NCBI GenBank assembly: GCA_013003325.1
Contig: JABDJU010000081.1
Span: 1 to 17,969 of the forward strand
Reading direction: 5' to 3'
DNA length: 17,969 nucleotides
Origin: Acidimicrobiales bacterium
GTDB lineage: Bacteria; Actinomycetota; Acidimicrobiia; Acidimicrobiales; SZUA-35
This document shows positions 6,485-13,514 of the stretch, piece by piece. The translations under genes were made by a program, and so were the position numbers. The notes beneath the pieces were generated by a model. The model searched no databases. It was given only the letters and a program-made list of their open reading frames with translations, and was not told the DNA's origin. Every line of letters begins with the position of its first letter. Position 1 is the first letter of the stretch.

Positions 6485-8017
6485 CTACGGTGCGGGGTCG
6501 GACAGCACCGGATCGGTCGGGTTCAGCTCTTCCAACTCGACCCGGGCGGTCATCGGGAGCAGCACGGGAATGAGGATCGCGACAAACAGCGGCAGCGGCA
6601 GCAGGTAGAGCAGCGCGTCGCCGATCGTGCGGTCGCCCTCGATGAGCTGTCCGGCGATCAGCAGCCCGATGGCTGAGCCGGTGACGGTGAGCAGATCGAG
6701 CCAGCCGCCGACCATCGCTCTGGATCGGGTCGGGAACAGTTCGGTCTGGTAGGCGCGGATGACCGGAAAGGCGGCGCCGCCGAGCCATGCGGCGATGCCG
6801 GCGTTGACCCACAGCGCCGCTCCTTCCACCCGGAAGAACACGGCGGCGGTGATGGAACCGACGGCCAAGCTGACCGCAGCTATCATCCGCCGGCCCCGCC
6901 GATCAGCTATCCATCCGGCGAGGAGTATCACCAGCCCCGCCGGGGTCGTGATCAGCACCCGGAACAGGCTGATGTCGCCTGCGCTGAATCCCAGATCGTC
7001 GCGCAGGTACTCGTTTTGGAGCTGGCTGGCGGGGGCACCGAAGACGGCGATCGCTGAGTAGATGAACACGATCAGCGCGAACCAGCGGATCTTCACCGAC
7101 GAGAAACCGGGGGAGTGAACCTGATCGGCAGCGATGAACCGACGGGTTTCGGGCATCGTCCTCTGGATCCAGACCAGCACCGGCATGAACGCCAAAGGAA
7201 CCAGATAGACAAAGCGCCAGCCCCGTTCGCTCAAGTCGGCGAGGGGGAGAAACCACAAGACCGCCCCGGCCCCGAGGGCTCCGCACAGGGTGAGTGCAGA
7301 CAGGATGAACGCCCGCATGGTGCGGGGAATCTCCTCGGTTGCTGCGAGCGTGACCAGGGTCAGCAGACCGGTGGCGAAGCCGCGAGCGATCGCCTGGGTA
7401 GCGGTGAGGAACAACAGGGAGGTGGAGAGCGCCCCAAGCACCGTGAAGATAGTCGCCGCCCACGCGAAGCCGATGAGCAGGGGTTTTCTTCCGATCCGAT
7501 CGGCTCGCCAGATCAGCACGGTAGTGAGGATCACTCCCACTCGAGTGGCAGCCAGAGCGTTGGCCTGGGCCGAATCGCTCGACCCGAACTCGGCGGCCGC
7601 AAAGGTGATGGTCTGGCCGATGTTGACGCCGATGAACGCCCCGATCATCCCGAGCAGCGACAACAGTGCAACGATCGTCGTGGTGTGTGATGTGACGACC
7701 TCGTCGGGCCACCACCAACGGTGTCTCGGCGTCCGATCGATGTCCGCCACCGCCGAACGCATCAACAGATCGATACCTCGACCCCAGACCGGAACGGCGG
7801 TCCGAAAGGTGGTGGCCTCGTGATAGGAGACCGCGCCGTCACCGAGCGCGGACACCGTCACCTCGCGTCGGTACTGCTTGAACGGCCCGACCTCCTGAGC
7901 GAACTCATGGCTCGGCCCGGTCCCGACCGCTACTTCCTGCACGATGTCGGCACGGGGCTGAAGGAGACGCTCGGCCACGGCCGCCGGAACGGTCCGGGTT
8001 AGCGAAACGGTTGCCAC
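6485..8017 (-). CDS. MFS transporter with soluble N-terminal extension
   Basis: This 510-aa integral membrane transporter belongs to the major facilitator superfamily. About 12 hydrophobic segments begin near residue 112. The loop 2-3 signature appears twice in degenerate form: WRADRIGRKPLLIG in the first half and GWIADRRGRRMIAA in the second, as in sugar/metabolite-type carriers. Residues 1-110 are not membrane-spanning; QYRREVTVSALGDGAVSYHE followed by VPVWGRGIDLLMR resembles the C-terminal half of an SRPBCC/START-like domain, which is an inference. The substrate cannot be predicted. GTG 8017 overlaps the stop of the upstream small gene (TAGTG), pointing to translational coupling. The C-terminus is short, acidic and proline-rich. 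Confidence 0.87.
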   Translation of the reverse strand: MATVSLTRTVPAAVAERLLQPRADIVQEVAVGTGPSHEFAQEVGPFKQYRREVTVSALGDGAVSYHEATTFRTAVPVWGRGIDLLMRSAVADIDRTPRHRWWWPDEVVTSHTTTIVALLSLLGMIGAFIGVNIGQTITFAAAEFGSSDSAQANALAATRVGVILTTVLIWRADRIGRKPLLIGFAWAATIFTVLGALSTSLLFLTATQAIARGFATGLLTLVTLAATEEIPRTMRAFILSALTLCGALGAGAVLWFLPLADLSERGWRFVYLVPLAFMPVLVWIQRTMPETRRFIAADQVHSPGFSSVKIRWFALIVFIYSAIAVFGAPASQLQNEYLRDDLGFSAGDISLFRVLITTPAGLVILLAGWIADRRGRRMIAAVSLAVGSITAAVFFRVEGAALWVNAGIAAWLGGAAFPVIRAYQTELFPTRSRAMVGGWLDLLTVTGSAIGLLIAGQLIEGDRTIGDALLYLLPLPLFVAILIPVLLPMTARVELEELNPTDPVLSDPAP

Positions 8018-8205
8018 TACTGGTCGACGGCTGGGGATTCCGCCGCCGGCGGTGCCGCCCGACCATCATCCAGTGCGTCGAGGCGTTTCTTCAACCGACG
8101 ATTGGCCAGGTGGAGCAACCCGCCGATGATGATGAGGGGTCCGACCACCAGAAGCGCTTCATCCCAACCGCCCTGATGGGCAAAAACCAGCTCGCTCGAC
8201 ACCAC
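8017..8205 (-). CDS. Small single-TM protein encoded upstream of the MFS gene
   Basis: The product is 62 aa, starting VVSSELVFAHQGGWDEALL, with one hydrophobic segment (LLVVGPLIIIGGLLHLA, about 18-34). A basic NRRLKKR stretch follows, then an Ala/Pro-rich acidic tail, so the topology is probably N-out, C-in. GTG 8205 is chosen because TACGCT lies 7 nt upstream; an in-frame GTG at 8250 would add 15 residues and lacks such a signal. The stop overlaps the MFS start by one base, so this protein and the transporter are likely made in step. I recall similar HQGGWDE small proteins in actinobacteria but know no function for them. Confidence 0.72.
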   Translation of the reverse strand: MVSSELVFAHQGGWDEALLVVGPLIIIGGLLHLANRRLKKRLDALDDGRAAPPAAESPAVDQ

Positions 8206-8212
8206 AGCTCTC

Positions 8213-8218
8213 AGCGTA
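8213..8218 (-). promoter_or_regulatory. Putative -10 element of the small gene/MFS transcript
   Basis: TACGCT on the minus strand (8218-8213) is followed by a 7-nt gap and GTG 8205. The putative plus-strand -10 for the NifU gene (8225-8230) is only 6 bp away, so the two divergent promoters would overlap. Confidence 0.5.
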
Positions 8219-8224
8219 GGTCGG

Positions 8225-8230
8225 TACCTT
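8225..8230 (+). promoter_or_regulatory. Possible -10 element for the NifU-domain gene
   Basis: TACCTT fits TANNNT and would start a transcript near 8237, leaving a leader of about 50 nt that includes AGGA at 8276-8279 before the coding region. This is weaker evidence than for the leaderless sites. Confidence 0.3.
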
Positions 8231-8290
8231 GGAACATGCCTGACCGCCACGGCGTTACTACAGGCAGTCCCAGCCAGGAACGAGTTGTTT

Positions 8291-8632
8291 GTGTCAGAAG
8301 AGAAGACGTCACCGGTAGCTGCTCACGCCGACGAAACCTCCCGCGGCAGCGTTGCCTCGATCGACCGCGACGCGGTGCAGAAGGTCGTCGACATCATGCG
8401 GCCCGCAATTCAGGCTGACGAAGGCGACATCTTCCTGCGCGACGTCGACGTCGAGACCGGTGTGGTATCGGTCGAACTCACCGGGGCCTGCGTCACCTGC
8501 CCTGCATCGACCGCAACGCTGAAGGACGGTATCGAGCGCATCCTCAAGAAGCGGGTGTCGGGCGTGACGGCGGTCCAGCACGTCGGTGAATCGCTGTCGC
8601 CGGCCGAAGAGGGCACGATCGTCAGCCTGTGA
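8291..8632 (+). CDS. NifU C-terminal-domain iron-sulfur scaffold protein
   Basis: This 113-aa protein contains a NifU-like C-terminal (Nfu) domain, which holds and transfers Fe-S clusters to target proteins in the cytoplasm. The domain runs from about residue 26 (DAVQKVVDIMRPAIQADEGD) through the cluster-binding CxxC in GACVTCPAS (Cys67, Cys70), then the helix TLKDGIERILKKRV. The first 25 residues are a polar extension. GTG 8291 is preferred: AGGA (8276-8279) is 11 nt upstream and a MSEE-like start results. TTG 8285 in the same frame is also possible. The short length, with one CxxC and no IscU-like domain, fits the stand-alone Nfu type. Confidence 0.9.
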   Translation: MSEEKTSPVAAHADETSRGSVASIDRDAVQKVVDIMRPAIQADEGDIFLRDVDVETGVVSVELTGACVTCPASTATLKDGIERILKKRVSGVTAVQHVGESLSPAEEGTIVSL

Positions 8633-8657
8633 GTGCGGTTTGTGCGCCTTCACCACG

Positions 8658-8691
8658 CGGCAACGGCCCCGCCGAAGCGGAGCCGTTGCCG
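8658..8691. terminator. Strong hairpin between convergent nifU-like gene and mscL
   Basis: CGGCAACGGC (8658-8667) pairs perfectly with GCCGTTGCCG (8682-8691). Inside it, after a C/A mismatch, CCGC (8669-8672) pairs with GCGG (8677-8680) around a CGAA tetraloop. No T-run follows on either strand, so it is not a textbook intrinsic terminator. Its place between two convergent genes suggests a bidirectional termination or mRNA 3'-end stabilising role. Confidence 0.6.
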
Positions 8692-8704
8692 GTCGTGCGT
8701 AGTA

Positions 8705-8718
8705 GACCCCGAGGGGTC
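8705..8718. terminator. Second short hairpin before the mscL 3' end
   Basis: GACCC (8705-8709) pairs with GGGTC (8714-8718) around a CGAG loop. It lies 10 nt beyond the mscL stop on the minus strand, so it may act as the first 3' structure of that transcript. Confidence 0.4.
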
Positions 8719-8727
8719 GGAGGGGGT

Positions 8728-9123
8728 TCAGCTGGTCTTGAGGCCGTCCCTGATTTCGGTGAGAAGGTCGATCTCGGACGGGCCGGCTTCCTCTTCCTCA
8801 GCCGGAGGGCTTGCCCTGTTGTACAGCTTGACCAGCATGAACAGCACAAAGCCGATGATCACGAAGCTCACGATGGTGTTGATGAACGCCCCATAGGTGA
8901 TGGCGGCTTCTTGTACCGTTCCGTCCTCCAGCGTCTCCTCGACGCCGAGACCGATCTTCAGACCGCTGAAGTCGGGCTGCCCAAAGACGGCGCCGACGAT
9001 CGGCATGATGACGTCGGCAACGAGGCTGTCGACCACCGGCTTGAAGGCCAAGGCCATGATCAGCCCGACGGCGGCTTCGAATACGCCACCCTTGTTGATG
9101 AAATCTTTGAACTCTTGAATCAT
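8728..9123 (-). CDS. mscL: Large-conductance mechanosensitive channel (MscL)
   Basis: MscL is a homopentameric inner-membrane channel that opens under high membrane tension and releases solutes during hypo-osmotic shock. The 131-aa product begins IQEFKDFINKGGVFEAAVGL and continues IMALAFKPVVDSLVADVIMP, which covers the amphipathic N-terminal helix and pore-lining TM1. A periplasmic loop follows, then TM2 (about residues 79-96, FINTIVSFVIIGFVLFMLV) and a cytoplasmic helix with an acidic linker (EEEEAGPSEIDLLTEIRD), all typical. GGGAG (9137-9133) lies 9 nt before the ATG, a good Shine-Dalgarno. The gene diverges from the rhomboid gene. Confidence 0.97.
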   Translation of the reverse strand: MIQEFKDFINKGGVFEAAVGLIMALAFKPVVDSLVADVIMPIVGAVFGQPDFSGLKIGLGVEETLEDGTVQEAAITYGAFINTIVSFVIIGFVLFMLVKLYNRASPPAEEEEAGPSEIDLLTEIRDGLKTS

Positions 9124-9238
9124 TTCTTGGTGCTCCCTAAAAGCTGGTTGTCGCCCGCGCGCCCATCAAGGTTGTAGCACCGAATATGTCCGGTTCTGTG
9201 GATATGCGAATATTTAGTGTGAGGAAAGGTCACGCAGA
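9124..9238. promoter_or_regulatory. Divergent, relatively AT-rich mscL/rhomboid intergenic region
   Basis: The segment at about 9164-9220 is the most AT-rich stretch nearby. It contains GAATAT twice (9182-9187 and 9208-9213) and GATAT between them. CATATT on the minus strand and TAGTGT (9215-9220) on the plus strand are possible -10 elements. CCGAATATGTCCGG (9180-9193) is a 10/14 imperfect palindrome and might be an operator. No site is certain. Confidence 0.4.
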
Positions 9239-10072
9239 GTGATTGACGAAACGACCCGCTGCTATCGGCATCCTGATCGGGCGGCGGCGACCGGCTGCCA
9301 ACGGTGTGGCCGGCCGATTTGCGCTGAAGACATGAGTTCTGCGCCGGTCGGCTTCCACTGTCCGGAATGTGTGGCCGAAAGCGGCCAGCGGGTCTACCGC
9401 CCCCGGGACCTTCAGTTTCGACCTCAGGCAACCATCGCCTTGATCGCCCTCAACGTCGTGGTGTTCTTCGCTCAGCAGGGGAGCTCGATCACCAACGACG
9501 GTTTCGTCTCCGGGTTCACGGTTGCCGAGGGTGAGTGGTGGCGCCTGGTTACCGCCGGTTTTCTCCACACGAGCCTCCTCCACATCGGATTCAACATGTA
9601 CCTGTTGTGGCTTCTGGGCCCACAGCTGGAGCGTGCGTTCGGCAAGGTCCGCTTCCTGCTGATCTACTTCGGCAGCATGCTCGGAGGATCGGCAGCCGTC
9701 ACGTTTTTCAACTGGCCGTCGGCCGCCATCGGTGCGTCGGGAGCGGTGCTCGGACTGGCCGGAACGATGGGCGCGATCTATCGGATTCGAGGCTTCGACG
9801 TGCGCCAGAGCCCGGTGTTCGGTCTGGTAGTGCTCAACCTCGCCTTGCCGATCCTCACCTCGTTCGTCGATCTCGGGTTTGGCCGCATCTCCTTTTGGGG
9901 GCATTTGGGTGGGATGGTCGGCGGTGCCATCCTCGCCGTGATCCTGGTGTGGCTGCCCGAGCGCGGCACGATCCCCAAGGACCTGGCGACCCCGCTCGCG
10001 GCGGCGACCGTGGCGGCCTTGGCGGTACTCGGCGTGATCGGCGCCGAACTGATGTTGACGCCGTTCCTCTGA
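9239..10072 (+). CDS. Rhomboid-family intramembrane serine protease with N-terminal zinc finger
   Basis: The product is 277 aa. Residues 8-44 hold a B-box-like zinc-binding cluster: Cys8, His11, Cys20, Cys23, Cys28, His40, Cys41, Cys44. A basic linker precedes six predicted TM segments of the rhomboid domain. The hallmarks are present: WWRLVTAGFLH, the HIGFNMY stretch (His115, Asn119) for the oxyanion hole, IGASGAVLG with nucleophile Ser167, and GHLGGM with catalytic His222. The enzyme should therefore be active, cutting membrane-protein helices; its substrate is unknown. GTG 9239 follows GAGGAAAGG (9221-9229) with 9-nt spacing. A convergent methyltransferase ends 28 nt downstream. Confidence 0.93.
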   Translation: MIDETTRCYRHPDRAAATGCQRCGRPICAEDMSSAPVGFHCPECVAESGQRVYRPRDLQFRPQATIALIALNVVVFFAQQGSSITNDGFVSGFTVAEGEWWRLVTAGFLHTSLLHIGFNMYLLWLLGPQLERAFGKVRFLLIYFGSMLGGSAAVTFFNWPSAAIGASGAVLGLAGTMGAIYRIRGFDVRQSPVFGLVVLNLALPILTSFVDLGFGRISFWGHLGGMVGGAILAVILVWLPERGTIPKDLATPLAAATVAALAVLGVIGAELMLTPFL

Positions 10073-10100
10073 TGGTCGCCGACGATGCAGCCTCGCCCAG

Positions 10101-10841
10101 TTAGTGCCGGTACACCGAAACGTGGGTTTCGCTGAATTGGTCGTATAGCGATCCGTTCCAGTCGGAGTAGCGCTCGGCCAGTTCGAGGCCGACTTCGGCG
10201 GCCATACGATCCAGCTGGGGCGGCGTGGTCCAGCGGAGGTGCCATGGTCGGAGCGTGATCCCCGCCGGGGTGATGTCGACGTGCTGGCCGGTCACGGTCT
10301 GCGCGTCGTGATCCACCACGGTGGCGGCCAGTACCAGCGAATCGGAGGTGAGTCGCGAGATCCCCAAGGACTGAACGTCGGCGTCGGCCAGCGCTGCGCC
10401 GGTCAGCGCCTCGACCACGATCGGTCCGGTTGTGACGGCGGCGGTCTCGGCCAATACCAACTGCTGCAATTCGGCCGTGGGCAGGTTGAACAGGGTGTTG
10501 AAGGCACAGATCGCTCCTCCGAAGCGCCTGCCCACCCTGAACGGCAGTGCGGAGATATCGGCTACGGCCCGAAGTGGACCCGCACCCGGCCCTCGCATCA
10601 TTGCCAGCGAACTGTCGACGCCCACCACGTCGAGTCCGGCCCCGACCAGTTCCGCCACCAGTCGGCCGGTCCCGACACCGAGTTCCAGGACCGAAGGACT
10701 GACGCACCGTTCGGCCAGGAAGCGCGCCGTGCCCGCCGCGTCGGTGACGTCGTGATACCACCGGTCGTAGACGTCGGCGAAGCTCTCCCCGTAGGTCTGC
10801 GGGCCGAAGCCGGGTGGAAACGTCTCACTGCTGCCCCTCAC
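10101..10841 (-). CDS. Class I SAM-dependent methyltransferase
   Basis: This predicted cytosolic methyltransferase has 246 aa. SAM-binding motif I is VLELGVGTGRL (about 51-61), followed by LDVVGVDSSLAMM with the acidic residue that contacts the SAM ribose, and ALPF and FNTLFNL as later motifs. QTYGESFADVYDRWYHDVTD at the N-terminus is typical of Methyltransf_25-like enzymes. The C-terminal beta-rich half (PWHLRWTTPPQLDRMAAEVG) resembles small-molecule methyltransferases; the substrate is unknown. The frame is open for another 800 nt upstream, but that part lies over the next gene. GTG 10841 is fixed by TACGGT 7 nt upstream and by where homology begins. Confidence 0.88.
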   Translation of the reverse strand: MRGSSETFPPGFGPQTYGESFADVYDRWYHDVTDAAGTARFLAERCVSPSVLELGVGTGRLVAELVGAGLDVVGVDSSLAMMRGPGAGPLRAVADISALPFRVGRRFGGAICAFNTLFNLPTAELQQLVLAETAAVTTGPIVVEALTGAALADADVQSLGISRLTSDSLVLAATVVDHDAQTVTGQHVDITPAGITLRPWHLRWTTPPQLDRMAAEVGLELAERYSDWNGSLYDQFSETHVSVYRH

Positions 10842-10848
10842 GCCGACA

Positions 10849-10854
10849 ACCGTA
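10849..10854 (-). promoter_or_regulatory. Putative -10 element of the methyltransferase gene
   Basis: TACGGT on the minus strand (10854-10849) is followed by 7 nt and GTG 10841, with no Shine-Dalgarno. The same hexamer precedes ppk2. Confidence 0.5.
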
Positions 10855-10898
10855 CAAGCCTCCGCCACTGCCAGGTCTCGAGCGACGAGACTGGAGCG

Positions 10899-11768
10899 GT
10901 GGAAACGGAGCGGCAGGCCGTTGCGGTCACCGATCGTCCGCTCCGGGTGATCGACCTGGTCGACGGAGCCTTTGCGGCCCTGCGCTATCGGCCCAGGGTC
11001 TTGTTCTTCAGCATGCTGTGGATCGTGATCCCGATGTCGCTGCTCGAGGGTTGGAACTCCAGGGGTGTACTCGGGGGAGGAGGCTTGCTGGGCGCGCTCA
11101 ACGATCCCGATCTCTTCGAGGAAACCGCCGCTCAGGGCACCAGCTTCACGACCACCTTCTTCACCTACTTGATCGACTGGCTCCGGATCTCGCTGATCGG
11201 AGTCAGCGTTGCCTTTCTGGTTAACGGCTGGGCTGAGGGGCGCGATCCCTCGGTGTCGGAGGTCATGCGGTTCACCGCCAAGAAAATGCGGGTGTGGCTG
11301 CCGACGTTTGTGCTGGCCAAGCTCTCGATCGGGCTCGGTTTGCTTCTGATCATCCCCGGCGTCGCGCTCGCACTTGCGTTCACCTTGGTGAGTCCGGTGA
11401 TTGCTGTGGAGGAGCTCGGACCTTTTGCGACGCTGCGGCGGGCCTGGTGGCTGATGAGGCGTCGGGCGGCCCCGCTTCTCGGCCTGTACGTGGCGTGCGC
11501 TGTTGTCGGGGGCTTCGTCTCGAGCGCGCTCACCGCTATCCCGTCCGGGATCGCCCTCGCCATAGGAACCGGCGTGGCTTGGCCTTTGATCACGGTTGCC
11601 TCGATCATCTCTACGTCGCTCCTGGCCCCTTTCAACGGTGCAGCGATGACCCTGATGTATCACGACATTCGATTCAGGGCCGAAGGCTTGGACCTACTGC
11701 GCAGGGCGGACAACGTGTTCCCTGCCGCCGAGGTGCCCCTGTCCGTCGCGGTGGTGAGCGATGGCTGA
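10899..11768 (+). CDS. Multi-TM membrane protein, glycerophosphodiesterase membrane-domain-like (first gene of moxR locus)
   Basis: The product is 289 aa with about six hydrophobic segments: near 30-47, 87-110, 130-165 and several after 185. The start TDRPLRVIDLVDGAFAALRY matches the pattern R-x-D-x-x-x-x-AF-x-x-R-Y of membrane proteins annotated as glycerophosphoryl diester phosphodiesterase membrane domain. There is no phosphodiesterase catalytic domain, so that name does not describe its activity. Other landmarks are the VSPVIAVEELGPFATLRRAW block and the MTLMYHDIRFRAEGLD tail. GTG 10899 is the only sensible start, and GGAG (10893-10896) is too close to act normally. The longer upstream open frame lies over the methyltransferase gene. 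The last 8 nt overlap the DUF4129 gene. Confidence 0.75.
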   Translation: METERQAVAVTDRPLRVIDLVDGAFAALRYRPRVLFFSMLWIVIPMSLLEGWNSRGVLGGGGLLGALNDPDLFEETAAQGTSFTTTFFTYLIDWLRISLIGVSVAFLVNGWAEGRDPSVSEVMRFTAKKMRVWLPTFVLAKLSIGLGLLLIIPGVALALAFTLVSPVIAVEELGPFATLRRAWWLMRRRAAPLLGLYVACAVVGGFVSSALTAIPSGIALAIGTGVAWPLITVASIISTSLLAPFNGAAMTLMYHDIRFRAEGLDLLRRADNVFPAAEVPLSVAVVSDG

Positions 11769-12375
11769 AGAACTCCCCGAAGACCTCAGACAGCGGGCCG
11801 ACGAGGTCTTGGCCCAGGACAAGTTCGCCCCAGAGGAGCCAGGCCTGCTCGACCGGGCCTGGGAACGAGTCATCGAACTGATCTCCGATCTTCTGTCGGT
11901 CGTCGCCGACTCCACGGTGTTCGGAGGTGTGGCGATCGGATGGATCATCCTTGCCGCCATGGTCGGCCTGATCGTGTTTTTCCTCTACCGCTATCTCCCT
12001 CGTTATGGATCGTCTGGCCGCCGATCGGTCGAACCGACGATCGTCGTCGAACGAGCGCACCGCTCCCGGGACGAGTGGCTGGCCGAGGCCCGGGATGCCG
12101 AGAGTGCGGGCCGGTATCGAGAAGCGGTGCGGGCCCGATACAGGGCGATGGTCGCCGGGCTGGTCGACCGAGGCGAAATCCCCGAGGACCCCGGTGCGAC
12201 ACCGAATGAACTGCGCAGTGCCTTCGGTGGATCGGAACGTCGCACCGCTCCCTTCGGCAGCGCGACAGCCGCCTACTCCGACGTGTGGTACGGCGGCGAT
12301 CGGGCCGAGCGGGCCGATTCGGAACGCTTCGCCACCTGGGATTCCGATGTCATGACCGAGGGTGGTTCGCAGTGA
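11761..12375 (+). CDS. DUF4129 membrane protein
   Basis: The 204-aa product has a charged N-terminal helix (LPEDLRQRADEVLAQDKFAP), a single TM segment at about 54-78, and a cytoplasmic C-terminal DUF4129 domain. That domain has the conserved pattern DEWLAEARDAESAGRYREAV, then RARYRAMVAGLVDRGEI and TPNELRSAF. The function is unknown; in many actinobacteria DUF4129 genes sit with moxR and DUF58. Its ATG lies in an 8-nt overlap (ATGGCTGA) with the previous stop, and its own stop overlaps the next start by 4 nt (GTGA), so translation should be coupled. The helical domain probably contacts other products of the locus. Confidence 0.85.
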   Translation: MAEELPEDLRQRADEVLAQDKFAPEEPGLLDRAWERVIELISDLLSVVADSTVFGGVAIGWIILAAMVGLIVFFLYRYLPRYGSSGRRSVEPTIVVERAHRSRDEWLAEARDAESAGRYREAVRARYRAMVAGLVDRGEIPEDPGATPNELRSAFGGSERRTAPFGSATAAYSDVWYGGDRAERADSERFATWDSDVMTEGGSQ

Positions 12376-13514
12376 GTCGCCGATCGGCTGTTCAGATCCT
12401 CGGCGCCATCGCGGTCCTGCTGCTCGTCTCGTTTGCCATCGGCCGTCCCGACAGCGACGGCCCGCCGCTCGATCCCGAGTCGGTCGGCGACCTCGGAACC
12501 CGAGGGCTGGTGGAGTTTCTCGAGCGAAGCGGAGCGACCATCGAGCGGGGCCTTCCGGTTGCTGGGGGCGAGCGCGAGGTCGACGTGACACTCGTGCTCA
12601 GGGACCGGCTCAACGGTCCGGCCCGCGAAGACCTGCTCGACTGGATCCAGTCCGGCGGCCGGGCGGTGATCACCGACTCGACCAGCCCGCTCCTCGCCAC
12701 CGGATTGTCGGGCTCGGTAGCCGGCGATGACCTCGAGCGTGGCAGCTGCGGCATACCCGAACTCGCCGGGGTCGAGCAGTTGTCCGGGGCAGCGTTGCCG
12801 CTGCTGGTGCCAGTGCCCAACAGCACCACCTGCTTCGGAGACGATCGAGGGGCCTACGTGATCCAATTCCCAGACGGGGAGGGCACCGTGACCGGGCTGG
12901 GCGGGGCCGTGCCGCTGGTCAACGCCCAGCTGGACCAGGCCGACAACGCGGTCCTCGCCGGGAGGCTGCTCCTGGGATCGGAACGTCCGGTGATTTCGAT
13001 CATCTACTCGCCCATCGGTGAGGGAGACGGCCCCCAGACCCCGCTCGACCTCATCGGTGCCAATGTGCGCTGGTTCGGGTGGCAGCTGGTCGTGGCCAGC
13101 GCGATCGCGTTGCTGTGGGCGATCCGCCGATTCGGCCGGGTGGTCAACGAACCCGACGTGGTCGAACTACCCGGCTCGCTGGCAATCAGGGCGACGGCTG
13201 AGCTCCATCGACGTTCCGACAGCGCCGAGCGATCGCTGCGGACCATCGCCACCGATGCCAGATCCCGGATCCGGCACGACTACCGACTGCCCGCCGACGT
13301 GGACGCCGACCAGGCGGCGCGAACCATCGCCGCCCACACCGGCATCGACCTCGAAGAGGCGGCCATCCTCGCGGGCGCACGAGGATCGGCGCGATCCGGT
13401 GCGCTCGAACAAGCCAGACAAATCGACTCCATCGCACGCCGAGCACACCGCAGCAACGCCCCACTCGACCTCGCCAACGACAATGAACCCGAACAGGAAA
13501 CCATCCATGTCTGA
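12372..13514 (+). CDS. DUF4350 domain-containing membrane protein
   Basis: The product is 380 aa: an N-terminal TM segment (about 7-24), an extracytoplasmic DUF4350 region, a second TM segment (about 236-252, WQLVVASAIALLWAIRRFG), and a cytoplasmic tail. The DUF4350 part has GTRGLVEFLERSGATIERG, the strand DVTLVLRDRLNG and SGGRAVITDS, a glutamine-amidotransferase-like fold without an evident catalytic Cys. RRFGRVVNEPD just after TM2 is typical. The tail resembles substrate-binding or docking sequence, but that is inference. GTG 12372 overlaps the DUF4129 stop (GTGA). The C-terminus is acidic and ends 8 nt inside moxR. Confidence 0.85.
   Translation: MSRRSAVQILGAIAVLLLVSFAIGRPDSDGPPLDPESVGDLGTRGLVEFLERSGATIERGLPVAGGEREVDVTLVLRDRLNGPAREDLLDWIQSGGRAVITDSTSPLLATGLSGSVAGDDLERGSCGIPELAGVEQLSGAALPLLVPVPNSTTCFGDDRGAYVIQFPDGEGTVTGLGGAVPLVNAQLDQADNAVLAGRLLLGSERPVISIIYSPIGEGDGPQTPLDLIGANVRWFGWQLVVASAIALLWAIRRFGRVVNEPDVVELPGSLAIRATAELHRRSDSAERSLRTIATDARSRIRHDYRLPADVDADQAARTIAAHTGIDLEEAAILAGARGSARSGALEQARQIDSIARRAHRSNAPLDLANDNEPEQETIHV

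Noticed and set aside
8236..8418. ATG 8236 frame starting close to the TACCTT hexamer
   Set aside because: It is out of frame with the NifU domain and its translation is Arg-rich with no domain, so it is a shadow.
10239..10898. Upstream extension of the first moxR-locus gene
   Set aside because: It lies opposite the methyltransferase, and membrane-protein similarity begins only after GTG 10899.
10842..11663. N-terminal extension of the methyltransferase frame
   Set aside because: It overlaps the membrane-protein gene on the other strand and has no family similarity. A promoter-like hexamer fixes the start at 10841.
13018..13506. Upstream extension of the moxR frame
   Set aside because: It runs through the DUF4350 gene and is Arg/Pro/Ser-rich. 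ATG 13507 has a good Shine-Dalgarno.
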